From NCBI RefSeq assembly GCF_020184175.1, contig NC_065530.1:36867260-36931259 (forward strand): DNA of 64,000 nt. Reading direction: 5' to 3'. The translations under genes were made by a program, and so were the position numbers. The first letter of the stretch is position 1. The number at the start of each line of letters is the position of its first letter. This document shows, one piece after another, positions 24,977 through 38,027 of this stretch. Below the pieces are notes generated by a model, which was given only the letters and a program-made list of their open reading frames with translations, did not search any database and was not told the origin of the DNA. The DNA comes from Aphis gossypii. Its lineage: Eukaryota; Arthropoda; Insecta; Hemiptera; Aphididae.

Positions 24977-27135
24977 ATGGAATCAAAAAATCGGTAAAAT
25001 AAAATACAACATTAATATTATACTTAGCTGTTTTTTCTAAATGTTTATTATTATTATTAATATTTTTTTTTTGATTTTCTACAGATTGGGCTATTGTGAA
25101 GTGTGCGACAATGATGTTGCTAAATACTGTTGCCCAAGGTGTGAAGTTAAAACTTGTAGTTTATCATGTGTAAATATTCACAAAAAAGAATTAGATTGCG
25201 ATGGAAAGAAATATAAAACAGGGTTTAAAAGATTAGAAAACTTTACTGATGCAGAAATGAGTCAAGGTACTAAAGTTCTTTTACTTTTTTTTAAAGAAAT
25301 GTTATTAATTATTTTTTTATGGATAGATTATAGACTTATGAATGAGTTTATTGAAGCTGTTGGTGAATTTAAAATGAAAACCCAACGAATATGCAATTTA
25401 TCTCCAGTAAGTATAATTTGTATTTCAATAATCTTTGAAATTATTTTTATTAGATTTCAATAAAACAATGTTTATTTACAAACTAGAAAATACACTATAC
25501 TCTCGATTATTCACTGTCTTCCACGAAATCGTCTACATACCTATATGTATACAAAAAAATATATACGTATTGTATCTTTCCATCATAAATCATTTTAGGT
25601 TTAATTGGGTTGTGAATTTGTCATAGCCGATAACTCGATAAAGACGTTTTAATAATATGTAATTTATTGTTTTCAATTCCAATTTAGTTTTTGTTATAAA
25701 ATTTAATTTTGCGAATTATCCGCGGAATTCGTTTATCCGTGGATGTCCTGCCACTCAATTCCACGGATAATCGAGAGTATACTGTACCAAGATATTAAAT
25801 TTCAAAATATATGTCCTTAATTTATAGTTTCTAAACAGAGTAATGGATGCATCAATTTAATGTGTTTTTGAAAACACTGTTTACTGTAGAAAAAATTCTT
25901 TGATTTTCAACTTATAACTTAAATGGTTATTTTTAGTAGCATATTAAATCTAGTTTGTGTTTTAGGAAGAGAGATAATTTAAAAAATGTCCAGTACATTA
26001 TAAATAATTGGAAAATACAAAAAATGCAAACATTCATTTTGTTAATATTTTTATATTATTATTAAATTCATGATTTGGTACCTATGGGCTATGGTTATTA
26101 AAAAATTAAACTGTCCTCATCTAAAATTGTTTTTTTTTCTGTTTCTTATGATGATAATCATATTATAAATTAATTCAAATTTAACATATTTTTAACATGA
26201 CACCTATACAACAGAGTGGTTACCTATTACATACTTTTATTAACCACAATTATAAAAATTCATTAAATTATCAATTTCCAAATAAGGTTTTAGTCAATAT
26301 TAAAAAAATAAAACTATTAAATATAGCTAGGGTAAGGTAATAATTATTTAACAATATTGAATTCATTCTACTTAATTATCATTAAACTTGCTTCAAAAAA
26401 GACTTGTAAAAAAATATTTTTTATGGCCAGATGGAATATCTATTCTTTTATTACATTTTTTTTCTCATGATAATTGCATAAAATTTAAGTTGTTTATCAT
26501 TTTTAGGTATTCCGGAGATTACGTTATCAAGCATATCAACGAAATATACGTTTACAGATCTTACCTAAATCTACTTTGAACAAAAATAATACTTCTTTTT
26601 TTAATCATAAAATTAATAAAATCTTTTGGCGTATAGATTGGACATTTCATGGCACAGATGTGAAATACATAACCCACAAGTATTGAAATTAATCAATTAT
26701 ATTTTTATATATGTTCAATATATTATTTAATTGTTTAGAGTCCCGGAGTATCAAAAAATAAATAACATAGTTAGAGACTATTTCACGACAGAGTTTCATG
26801 ATGATGAAACAAAAGAAAAAATGCAATTTTATGTTTCAGCCGGAATCAAAGGTGTCATATTTTTAATGAAAACACCATATGGAAAGTTAGTATAAATGCA
26901 TATTTTTAACTAATAATAATATTATGTACCTAATACTTATAATTATTAAAAATATTTTTTCAGATATTATCAACTTGATTCTGAGGACTCGATATTGTAC
27001 AGCTTAAGATATAAGACAATACTGGAATATCCAGAAATATTAATTGTTTTATCTATCCATAAAGACACATTTAGTGATCTTCTTTATATTGAGAATTCAA
27101 CATTTAATAACAATAAATCAACAACTATGACATAA
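24977..27135 (+). CDS. Znhit6: Box C/D snoRNA assembly factor BCD1 (ZNHIT6-like), complete
   Basis: HIT-type zinc-finger protein needed for box C/D snoRNP assembly in the nucleus. Exons: 24977-24993, 25085-25266, 25327-25406, 26507-26679, 26739-26885, 26964-27135, all GT-AG and in frame (771 bases, 256 residues). Start is ATG at 24977; the first exon codes only MESKN plus two bases, the rest of the zinc finger being in exon 2. The zf-HIT (about residues 9-45) has all expected ligands: CEVC, CCPRC, TCSLSC, His and a final Cys. The C-terminal BCD1 region has RLRYQAYQRNIRLQILP, FWRIDWTF and VPEYQKINNIVRDYF. It is shorter than human ZNHIT6 (about 470), lacking the long acidic N-terminal extension, closer to a minimal core. 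A small transposon sits in the third intron. Poly(A) signal candidate at 27209. Confidence 0.92.
25493..25784. mobile_element. Tigger/pogo-like MITE, 292 bp, in BCD1 intron 3
   Basis: Left end cactatactctcgattat and right end ataatcgagagtatactg (reverse complement cagtatactctcgattat) form terminal inverted repeats differing at one base, each flanked by TA (25491-25492 and 25785-25786). The CAGTATACTCTCGATTATCCG-type end and TA duplication are characteristic of pogo/Tigger elements of the Tc1/mariner superfamily. Sub-terminal ccgcggaattcgtttatccgt adds further internal repeats. There is no transposase ORF. Confidence 0.8.
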
Positions 27136-27208
27136 TGGTTAATAAATTGTTAATCTTTATCTGGATAAACTAAGAGATTAATGTTTTTCATAATTTGTGG
27201 TCATCTTT

Positions 27209-27214
27209 AATAAA
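27209..27214 (+). terminator. Likely poly(A) signal of BCD1
   Basis: AATAAA 74 bases after the BCD1 stop. A second AATAAA occurs near 27585. The first is the better candidate by distance. Confidence 0.5.
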
Positions 27215-29690
27215 ATATTTTTATTGCTATAAGTATAAATAAAGTCTTATCTAAAACAATATTATTATTGATTTCGGACTATGGATTAATTATACTTTAA
27301 ATGTAGAATAATAATGGAGCTCTACAATTCTACAATTAGTAAATGTATTATATTTTAATAAACTCAATGTATTTGATGAACAGAAATAACACATAATTTT
27401 AAAACATTCTCTTAATCCTAATTGATTAAAAATGTGTATACATTTTACCGTTTGAGAATATTTTTTGATGTCTACTAAATTGTTGAATTGTTTTGTATTG
27501 TTGATGTTTATATAACATAATTATGATTTATTGTTCTAAACTTAAAACACTATTATTTTGATATTGAACATAATAAAATGTGTTGAATAAAGTTATTTTA
27601 CAGAATTGTATTTATCATCATTTTTATCTCGATAAATTTAATTTCAAACAAAGTTGTTAATGAATATTTAAGACTTGTTGATAATAAAGAAAATTGTGAC
27701 TATTTTTGTACCTATTCTAATTTGAAAAAACTTTTATTTAATTTTAAAGCTTTTCTTATAAACAAAAATTATACCCTACAGAAGTCAAATAAAAATTAGA
27801 ATAAGTAGATAGGTAAAGACATACAATTTGTATGTCTATAAAGTGCTAATATAATTAGTATTTTGTGAGAATTTCAAGTCTAAGGTTATTTGTTTTTAAA
27901 AATCATTTATTTACAATTTACAATAATTAATAATCTCATAAAAATAGAAATTTATGATAGGTATTGGCTACTGAACAGTATACCATTGAATATTGATTAT
28001 AAATCAGTGGTAATAATATATAGTGAGTGATAAATAATAATATTAAATCTCAATGTAAGAAGATAACTGATGATCACAAATTAGAAAAATAAAAAAATAT
28101 GATTAACTCAATTTTTTTTTTACATAAACTAAGCGAGGAAGTTTTAATCTGTGCCTGCCTTATTTAACCATTCAACTCAAGTACTTGTTTTAACTTGGGT
28201 ATTTAAATTCTAGTAAAGTAAAACCAGTAAGTCATCCTGTTTAATGTCTTTGTTATAAATTCATAAATCATAACAAATTTTATATTTTAAATTAAAAGAT
28301 TTTTTAATGGTACCTAAGTTATATAGATTATACCTGACTAGTTGTATTAAACACTTTAAATGGTTACCTATTTACCTAAAATTTTGTTTCAGAGACTTAT
28401 TTCATATCTAGATATACATTTGATATGATTTTGGTTTATATGGTATAAATAATGTCATTACATACCTAGGTCAGCTGGTATACAGCCATACTAATGTGAG
28501 TATGTGACTTGTGTAGTTAATTAAAATGCAGTAGTTGACGTCACCACTTATTACACTTACTTTCAGATCAGACTATTTGAGTAAATAAGGCTTAGGTCCC
28601 TCAAAAAATTGTGAATATTATGTATTTTTATAATTTTTGAATCATTTCCAAGTATTTTGACTTGACCAAAACAATTTTATTGATATTTATGAATATAATT
28701 TTAATATTTGAAAAACTTTTGGAAATGTCTTACTTTTGACCTCTATAATGCAACAAGCCAACAAGGATATTCAAATTACCACTGAGTTTTAAAAAGTTTT
28801 AAATTGAAGCATTATACCGGCAAGTTATGATGTACATAGACATAAAAAAAAAACACATAATTGTAGAATGAATACATTCATCAGTTAAGAATCTAAAATA
28901 TAATAATTTAAATATACAAAAATTAATATTATATTTTATTATGTTGTACTTGGATCTGAGAAAAACAAGTATTTCCCTGACATACAGGGAATACAGATGA
29001 ATCTAGGAAAAATACCACATGGTAATAAACGACAAGGTAAAAACGTCAAATCATTTTACTTATTAATTATATTTTAAATTTAAATTTTTAAATTAAATAA
29101 ATATATAATAATAAAAATAAATCATTAAGTACAAATAAATTGTTAAATTAAATTTATTACAGGTATCAGGTATGTATTAACAAATAAAACTTTCATAATA
29201 TTATTACTTATTTAATATAGATGTTAATATCACTAAATCAAATCCTGAAGTGCAAAAATTAATATATTTGTAAAGTTAACTTTAAAAGCATGCTTTTGAA
29301 TTTCTATATAATATTATACATAACATTTTAAATAATTTTTAATAGCAATAGATAGCACAATATAAATTTATACTATTGGATATTTATGATTTATTTTAAT
29401 TTTAATTTACTTAATAAATTTAACAATTGTCAATTATTGATTTATAATATAGTTTACTACTAATATTTTGATTTTTAAAGTACAATGCATTTGACGTTTT
29501 TAACCGATCATCCATAAGGGGACTTGGACGTTAGCCCCGTAAGTTTGAAATACAACTCAAAAACCATAATATTTAATATTTTTGTAAACAACAATTCCAA
29601 AATTTGTAGGCCCCCCACGGTTTACCAATTTTGGATTTAGAATGTATGATGGCCCTAGGGAATTTTCAAAATCCAAAAATGTTAAAAAAT
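27215..29690. other. Intergenic AT-rich DNA with dispersed repeat fragment
   Basis: No gene supported. The segment 28735-28900 (ctctataatgcaac ... gaatacattcatcag) resembles two parts of the sequence at 32640-33260 (tctataatgcgccaagg and caatacattcatcag), so both are copies of a dispersed repeat. The rest is simple AT-rich sequence. Confidence 0.5.
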
Positions 29691-30020
29691 TTTGGATTTG
29701 AAATTTATGAAATATCATTTTGAAAATTGATAATTCCAAAATTTTCAAAATTTTGGATTTGTAAATTTCAAAATCCAAAATTTTCAAAACTTCCATAATT
29801 TAATATGTTCATATACGACTATTTAATACACTTTTAACATTTTGGATTTAAAATTTATGAAATATCATTTTGAAAATTGAAAATTCCAAAATCTTATTGC
29901 GAAAATTTTCAAAATTTTCAAAATTTTGGATTCGTAAATTTCAAAATCCAAAATTTTCAAAACTTCCACAATTTATTATTTAATGTGTCCATATATGACT
30001 ATATAATACACTATATTTTA
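29691..30020. repeat. Tandem duplication, about 150-bp period, just past the 3' end of U2
   Basis: The string aaatttatgaaatatcattt occurs at 29701 and again at 29851, and the following sequence (tgaaaattga, aattccaaaat, ttcaaaatccaaaattttc, aaaacttcc) repeats in the same order, ending in catatacgactat / catatatgactat. The second unit carries about 25 extra bases. The repeat borders the U2 3' end at about 30028, and similar aaaattttgga motifs recur on the other side of U2 near 30280. Confidence 0.75.
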
Positions 30021-30027
30021 GAGATAT

Positions 30028-30216
30028 GTGGGCCGTTCCCGGTGGTACTGCAATACCGGGTCAACCCGCGGTGGAGCAGGAGCAAGCCCCAAAATCTCCA
30101 CCAAGTTTTCAAAAATTAGTTTAACATTTGAACCTCTCGATGAGAGGTGTATCAGATGTTAAGCTGATAAGAACAGATACTACACTTTGATCTTAGCCGA
30201 TAGGCCGAGAAGCGAT
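30028..30216 (-). ncRNA. snRNA:U2: U2 spliceosomal snRNA
   Basis: Read on minus, the gene starts ATCGCTTCTCGGCC at 30216 and continues with the near-invariant GGCTAAGATCAAAGTGTAG. The branch-site recognition sequence GTAGTA is intact (30183-30178). Next come TATCTGTTCTTATCAGCTT, the stem IIa/IIb region, an Sm site ATTTTTG (30116-30110), and the 3' stem-loops including GGGGCTTGCTCC and CCCGGTATTGCAGTACC. Length of about 189 matches insect U2. The 3' end is estimated from where homology to known U2 stops. All key functional elements are present, so it looks like a functional copy; insect U2 is usually multi-copy, so a paralogous or pseudogene status is not excluded. Confidence 0.95.
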
Positions 30217-31300
30217 ACATTTCAAACACTTTTGAAGTCTCTTATAGACAAACAAAAATCTATAACAATTGCAGTTTTAAATTTTGAGTTTTTTGAAAAA
30301 ACCAAAATTTCGATTTTCAAAAATTCGGATTTTGAAAAATGGCTGTAAATGACAATAATATATTTAACTACACTTCACTTATCATTAATAATTGATTTTA
30401 AATATTAAATTTTATTGATTAATTGTCAAAAATTCACAAATCCAAACAGTATAGCTCAATCGCGCTATCTACCGTCAACGAAAAACGACACACACACCTA
30501 TGCGTTACCGCGTTTTTTGACGACGACGATTCGATTTTTATCGTGTATCATTAGCGCCCTCTTGTGGTTCTTTTTAAAATAATCAATGTAATATGCAATA
30601 AACTTTTCCAATCGATGATTTTAACTGAACAGTAAACAACAATCATAAATCAAAAATGAAGTAATGACTAACAATTGAATTTATTATCGTTTATAAAAAA
30701 AACATCAAAAACAATTGTATTATTTTATATTAAAATATGATATTTAATTCTCGTGTGCACTTCTTTTAATACTTAAATTTTTAAGCTAGTTATTATAAAA
30801 TACATTAAATATAAAAATATAAAATGCTCGAAATTCGCTTTAAAATTAAATAAAAAAAATAAAAAAAGGAAGAACACTTAATATTAACACCTTTAAATTT
30901 AATACAAGGTAAATTTGTAGTAATATTACGATTATCAACATAAAATGGATTCTGGTGAACGCAACGCAATAATGCTTTGTTGAATTTTTTTAAGACATGG
31001 ACAATAAATACAGTTTCACTCGTCCATTTCAGTCTTTGAATTGTGTTACATTAATTCTCATACCCGAATTGTGTAATCAAAATGCTCTAGAATACAATAT
31101 TATAACACACTACACAAACACTATTTTTGAAATATTTCTATGAAGGTGAAAAAATAAATAATTTTGAACATACTAAATGTAAAATAAATATTTATTTTAC
31201 CTACTTATGATTTCAATATTATATCAAATTAGCCGCTTGTTATTCGATTTTATGACCCTTTTCATGCTATATTATATTATTTATGTTTAGTCTAATTAGT
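30217..31300. other. Sequence upstream of U2 (promoter side) with no gene
   Basis: Being on minus, U2 has its promoter in the first ~100 bases of this segment; I could not recognise a proximal sequence element with confidence. A GC-richer block at about 30450-30570 contains a CTCF-like motif (see findings). The rest is AT-rich without coding potential. Confidence 0.45.
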
Positions 31301-31309
31301 TTCTTGATT

Positions 31310-31530
31310 CTGATTACTGTTATATAATACATTTTTTACTTTTATCATATTTTTATTTCTTTTTAAGAACTTACTATCCCAGCACAAGCTCTGCTTTTTG
31401 TAGTGTTGCAATTTTTTTCTAAAGTATTATAAATTTATGATTTTCCCATTGTATATTAAAATATTTTGTAATATATGTAAATATGTAATGATATATTATT
31501 GTTGCAATAAAGTTATTATTATTATTAATA
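31310..31530 (+). mobile_element. Possible 3' tail of a non-LTR (LINE) retrotransposon
   Basis: The sequence tatcccagcacaagctctgc (about 31376-31395) is followed by an AT-rich 3' UTR-like stretch ending in caataaagttattattatta. Insect Jockey/CR1-type elements often end this way, with a poly(A)-signal-like string and a short trinucleotide tail. No reverse transcriptase ORF is present, so this would be a 5'-truncated copy. Confidence 0.35.
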
Positions 31531-32704
31531 TTGTAAAGTTTAACAAATGTTAAAAATTAAAAATAATGCATAAAGTTTTACCAGGTACATTACAATACAA
31601 AAGATAACATTTTAAAAATATGATCTCCTTTAATGGTTACTTCATCGCCATTGTAGAAAAATATTCATGTACAACATTTTTGAATTTTTGATAATTTGTT
31701 AAACAAAATATTCAAAAATATATTATTATTCAAAAAATATTTAGTGATACCTAGTGAGTATAATTAATTATTACATTATTATTTTCATAAGATTGAAGTA
31801 TTTACCTTTTGACAAAATGTAACGACCACTGCCTTTACTTGCCTGTTCCAACACTTCCAACCATAAGAATAGGAGTGGTGATTAATTTATTCCGATTGTA
31901 TAGTAAAGTAGTAAACTCACCTGATTTTTAAAAAATAGTAAACTTTCCTGGGTCAATATTATTTTATATCGCTTTTTAATATTCAATTTATTTTTTAAGA
32001 TAATAAATAAATTATAATATTAGTTTAACAGTACAGTGATAGAAACTACCCTCAAATTCTTAATAAAAAATATAAAATCGATGTTGATAAAATAAAAAGA
32101 TTTATTTTATTTCAAATGTCTATAGCCTTAAAATAAGCGAAATATTTTGAATATTAAATTATGTAAAATGTAAAGAAAATTCCAATCTAAATAAATGGTG
32201 AAATTTTTAAGAATATACGATTTATACTTTTTGAGTAACAATAAATATTTAAAATTGTTTGAGGATAAATAATCGTTTTCATTACGCATTTCGTAAAAAT
32301 TTTAAATGTCAACGCTCATTAACATTTTTTGGTAAGTATAATAATGCATGAGTTTTTTCTATAGCTATTTAAAGGGATACTTTTGGAAAACTTTGTGTGA
32401 CCTGTGATTTTTTTAACCTTAGATATAAATTAATGAATTTTCAACTACAAAATTATGCGATTTTGACATGTTTCGAAAGACTTTGGACTTGAACGTTTAA
32501 ACGCTTTTAAAAAATATTGTGAGTAACGATTTTTGATTTTTTTTAACTATAATTAAAACAATTTATGAGAAATTTTGCATTAAATTTTTAAATTAAAAAA
32601 AATTAATTAAAATACTTTAAAAAATCAAAAATTTCAGTTGTCTATAATGCGCCAAGGATATTTAATTTGCCACCAGATATCACCCCTTATAACTTAAAAT
32701 TGAA

Positions 32705-33120
32705 GGGATATCTTGTCATATGCGCTTTAACGGCAACATTACGACTACAGCGCTCTACTGTTTTTACCACTCGTATAACTTCATTTTAATTTTAGGCAAT
32801 ATTATAATATTTTAGTGGTTTAATGACCAACAAAAATACTTATAAATAAGTAATATATTATTAAAAATAATTTTATAATATAAATAATAATAATTATATA
32901 ATATTATTAACGCCGTTCGTCGTCTCGTTATTCGTTTCATTATATAAAAATAATAAGAAAAAAATAAAATAAAATAAATAAATACTAAAATTCTTTTGTA
33001 AACATTTTGAAACATAAGAATTATCGACCAATGACTAAAATAAACTATCGAAAATTATATCATAGTATCATACGATAATGAAGATATTGGGTAGTAGAGC
33101 GCGCTTATGACAAGTATCCC
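32705..33120. repeat. Inverted-repeat element, about 416 bp
   Basis: The left arm gggatatcttgtcatatgcg (with cgctctact further in, 32750-32758) matches the inverted right arm, whose reverse complement reads gggatacttgtcataagcgc followed by gctctact. The ends are diverged and no target-site duplication is clear. Its interior is AT-rich and non-coding. It is probably an old MITE; neighbouring sequence on both sides belongs to the dispersed repeat also seen at 28735-28900. Confidence 0.45.
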
Positions 33121-33260
33121 GTAATATTGTAGGTAGATCACAATCAGCGGTAGAGAAAGAAGCATTATATATCGAAAAATTATGTTGCACACATTACATA
33201 CAGACACAAAATCATACATCGTTGTAGAATCAATACATTCATCAGTCCGTTCAGAATCTA

Positions 33261-36200
33261 ATAGGTAAAAGAATGATAGAATGATAACGATAAAATATAT
33301 GTTTAATTAAAATGAGTAGTGAGAACCTAAGAATACCTTGTATTAACTAGGTACATAATCTACAAATATTGATAAATTGTTATTATGGTAAATAGTAATA
33401 AATAATAATGATCATGAATTCATAAATTATTTACAATAATTATTATAATATAAAAGTTTTAAATTCTTCTATACAAATGTATAATGTATATTTATTATAC
33501 GAGTATACTTACGTACAGTGTAGTACTTATAGTGTTGTTAAAAGTTAAAACATATAATTACTATACATAATAATATATATATATTACGCATAAATATAAA
33601 TAATTGCTACGAGCTGCGTACAAAACTAGCAATTGGAACACATGTACCCACAATAAAACGCGTTCAGTACGTATTTAGGTAATGGGTAATGGGTATGATT
33701 AACCAATTAAATTTAAACAACTTTAAGCTTCTAAAAGAATTACCGGAAGAAAAATCTGATTTCGCTTTCAAATACAACATAATAAAAACTCAAACTTAAC
33801 AACGTTCCTATTGTATATTTATGGGGTTTGGGGTTTTTGTATAGCTTTCATTAACGATCGTTCAAAACATTTTTGCGGCGCATAAAAAATTAAATTATAT
33901 ACAAGATAAAATTATAAACAAATTCTATAATAGTCATTAATTTTAAATCATTATAATAATAATGAAAAAAAAAACCATGAATTCAACACACGAAGAAAAT
34001 ATAAATAATGCATTATATATTTATATTTTTCACGATTAAATGCAATTAAATATAATCAATTATTGTTAAGCAATTAAAATATATTCATACACATTTAAAT
34101 AACTTATAATATACTTAAAATGTTATGTATACAAATTACAAAAGAACTATATATTTTTAAAAATTAAAAATTAAAAAAATAATAACTATATAGGTACTAT
34201 TACAATAGATTAATTATTAATTTTTTATTTTTATTTGTAATTAAACATAATATGTATCTAGAAAAAAATGGGCAATTTTGCATATTATGTTTCATCACTC
34301 AAAGATCAATTTATAGTACCTATAATGTTAACATAGAAATTTATATAAAGTAATAAATATAATGAACAAAACTATCGTTTATTTAATTGTTTTTAATTAC
34401 TTTTTATCATTATGGATCGAGCCACTTGGATAGCCTATAGGTACTTCTATAATCTGTGTGTTTTTAGTAATTATTAGGGACGCGTTGAACAATTACGTAG
34501 ATTGTATTTTACATTGTAGTATAGCTAATTAACGTCAGAGGTATTCAAAAAAAATCTTACAAATAATAATTATTTTTAAATACTTCAAGTCTTCAACTAT
34601 AACAGAACTTTCATAAATTAATTATTATTTTAAATAAGAAATATTCATAAGAAAATATAGATAGAACTAGAAAATCTAAATAATTAAACACATTTCGGTA
34701 TCATAACCCAAGATTTAACCATTAGGAACACTTAATTATACAGTTATATCTACTGTTTACTTTACTATTTAAGGAATATTACAATGTATACTATAGTATA
34801 ATTTTGATTATACAGGAAACAATTAGATTCCGTTTATACTGCTCCATTAGTAATTTAGTTAATGAGACAAAAATTGATTGGTGAAAAAAATAATAAATAA
34901 GCTAGTTCTCTCTTAGAAAAAGAATTTTCCAATTTAAGTATTAATCAAAAATATTAATTAATGCTTAAATTTAATTATTTAATAATTTGTAACCTATACT
35001 GCTGTATGTATAGTGTATACGTCTCACCGAGCGCGAGGTAGGTATCTACCTCTCTATAATGATGCACATTATGCTATGTAATATGACATGCGATTTAAAA
35101 TTATATGTTCGTCCGTGGTCATTATAACGACAGTCTTTATGAATAAACAAACATGCAATGAATGACAGAGTAGATTAATCAAACCCTCATCTAATTCCAT
35201 GGCCAATTAATGAACTTAATTAATATTAAAAATAATCATATTCTGCGGTGTGTAATATTTGCAGACAAGTACAAGTGTGTGCATTTATATAAATGCATAA
35301 TTGCATCTTGTAAGTCATAGAATATAGATGGTTTTTTATATTTTACAAATTTTTTATTGAAATAGATTGACATGTTCATGTAATCGTGTAACACCAATAA
35401 CAAAATTATTTAGACTTTTTTAATTCTTAAAGAAATCATTTTTTTTTTTTTTATCTTCAATTATCATATATTATATTCTATAGCTATACCTAATACATTG
35501 ATTTATGTATTGAACATTTTAATAGTACATTCTTTAATATTAACTATTTTAAACTAAAAATTGAATTTATTTGATTTTTACCTAATTGAAAAAGTATGAA
35601 TTATCTTTTTGCATTATGCATGTCGTACTTACTCGTTTTAATTTTTATTTGTACTTATAAAAAAAAATATCAATTTAATCAATTATTAAAATTTCACGAT
35701 GTTTAATAATAGTTTTTAAATAAGAGAATACCTGTTATACAAATCAGAGGGTTGGCTATTTGTAAATTAATTTGCATTCCACACGAAATTCTGAATTGAC
35801 ATCATGGTGATTATAATTCAGTCTTCAGGTTATATTAAACGTGTTAACATAATATAACCATCTATCATCTTTTTATACAATTTGATATAATATTTCATTT
35901 TAATAATGTAACATTTATGAGTATGTAATTGCGTTAATAAGAAACGATTTATAGTTAGTGGTTAGACTACCTAACTTTTAATAAATAAATACATCACAAG
36001 TCCCTACCGGATACTTTAACCAGATAACATCATTCTCATAAAAATTCTAACATCCATTCCTAAGGGATCTTATTTACACACGTCCGATGGCTCGTATTTT
36101 ACCATCCTTCGAAAAGGAAACTCCACGTTTTTTCGATACTTTGCACAAATATATTATACACAAGCTAATATATATAATATAATATGCTGTGTCTCTGTAT

Positions 36201-38027
36201 ACGGTGTAACTGTGTACAAAGTATAATATGTGTCATGCTTTAATAATTTGATAAAAATAAAAACCAAGCAACTGCAACATTAATATTTACTTGCAGTGGT
36301 TATCTTGAATGAGTTATTTTGATATATTATGTTGCAAATTTTGAAATTCTTCATAGTGAAAAATATTACATAAAGATAAAATTCAAAATAATAATACGTT
36401 GAAAAATATTTTATAATAATATGTACCTATAAAAAAATAATGATTGTCATTGAAATTACCTATAAGCTATTGACACTAATATTAACTATTAACTCTGCAG
36501 TGCTATGAATTTAATTCACTCAAAAACTGTTAAAAATGCAAAAATATGCAAAGTAAATGCGTTCTTATATGCACTATACTTACATTAGTATTTAGTATAA
36601 GTAAAACAAAATTGGACTGAAATTATTAATTCCTCTCCGACAAAATAACAAAAAAATATATATATATGTAAATGCATTAAATTCTCAGCCCTGGGTTTTA
36701 TTATACTATAATATTATGTATACTTACTTTGTATTCAATTTTATTTTAAGTTATTACAAATTATATTTATATTACATTTAATATTTATGTTGTCATTAAT
36801 ATTGTTATCATAATTCATAGACGAATTCTATTAATTCTAATACACATGGTAAAAAAATAACATTTCATATATTATGAATAAAATAGTTTATAATACATAT
36901 TATAATATGTATACATAATGCATGTATATATATTATGTATATGGTTTATACAATATATACATGTATACAATATCTATATAGCCATATAGGTACCTATATA
37001 CTTACTTGTAAAATTATAATTTAAAACGGAACAAATCATTAATAGTATTTATTTATATAGTATTTAAGAAGTCAAATTAAATTTACTTTTAAGGTTTTTT
37101 TTTTATCATTCTGTTAATTTATTTAGCGTTTAAACTATAGTCTATATATATATGTTTAAGATGTATACAATTATTATTTTAATAGTTCATACATTACTAA
37201 AATAAATAATAAAAATCAGATTAGTTTTATAAAATATTAGCTCACATTTACACGCATATAAATATCAATAATTAAGTTAAACTTAATTGTTCATACTTGA
37301 TTAAGTTTTAGCATGATAAATGTTTAATAAAATAATCATAATTTACCTATTAATAATTAATATCTAACTATGGTAACAATATAATAATAATATACCCAAT
37401 TTAGAAAACAAAGTGAAATATATCTATTTAGAAATAAATTATACTGAATAATAATTAGATAGACCTACTATTTGTCTATATATTAATAAAAACAATTTGC
37501 AGAAAGTTTAATTATTGATCTAAATAAAAAATAAATAAGCTAACATAATTTAATGTGCATTTTTGTGCATTTAGAATTATATATTACATTTACATATTGA
37601 TTAACTGGATTAGTATTATAAACTATTTTTATGTAGAATAATGTTGAGTATTTATTGTGATATTATCAAGGAAATTAATATAATGTAATTTTATTTTATT
37701 ATTTTACTTATACCTATGATCAACTTTAAAATGTTTTCATTATTTTACGAAGATAGCTCGTGAGATATTATTATACATACTTAGGTGTTGTAAATATCAA
37801 ACACTATTATAATATATTTGAGCAATTTTTTTCTAATCATTATAATGATTAATAAAGTTTATAATTCTTACCCAATGTATAAACTAAAATGTTACTGATT
37901 TGTTTTAAATTAAATTAATTATTATATAATGATTAAAAAGTACATTGACCCATAGTTTCATGTGTTGTGACTACGGAGAAGTTTGATTGGGTAATCTATG
38001 GATGCTACGAAGAGTATTATATTATAT
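33261..38027. other. Long AT-rich intergenic region
   Basis: No ORF, RNA gene or bounded element could be supported. It consists of AT-rich unique-looking sequence with short (TA)n runs (for example 36657-36667, 37145-37153). The 3' UTR of the KH-domain gene (minus) should lie in its right-hand part. Confidence 0.5.

Noticed and set aside
29557..30119. 79- and 80-codon ORFs on both strands
   Set aside because: They translate the 150-bp tandem repeat and, for the second, run into the U2 snRNA gene; products are repetitive and not protein-like.
32812..33015. 67-codon minus ORF rich in Tyr, Phe and Ile
   Set aside because: It is a translation of AT-rich sequence inside the inverted-repeat element.
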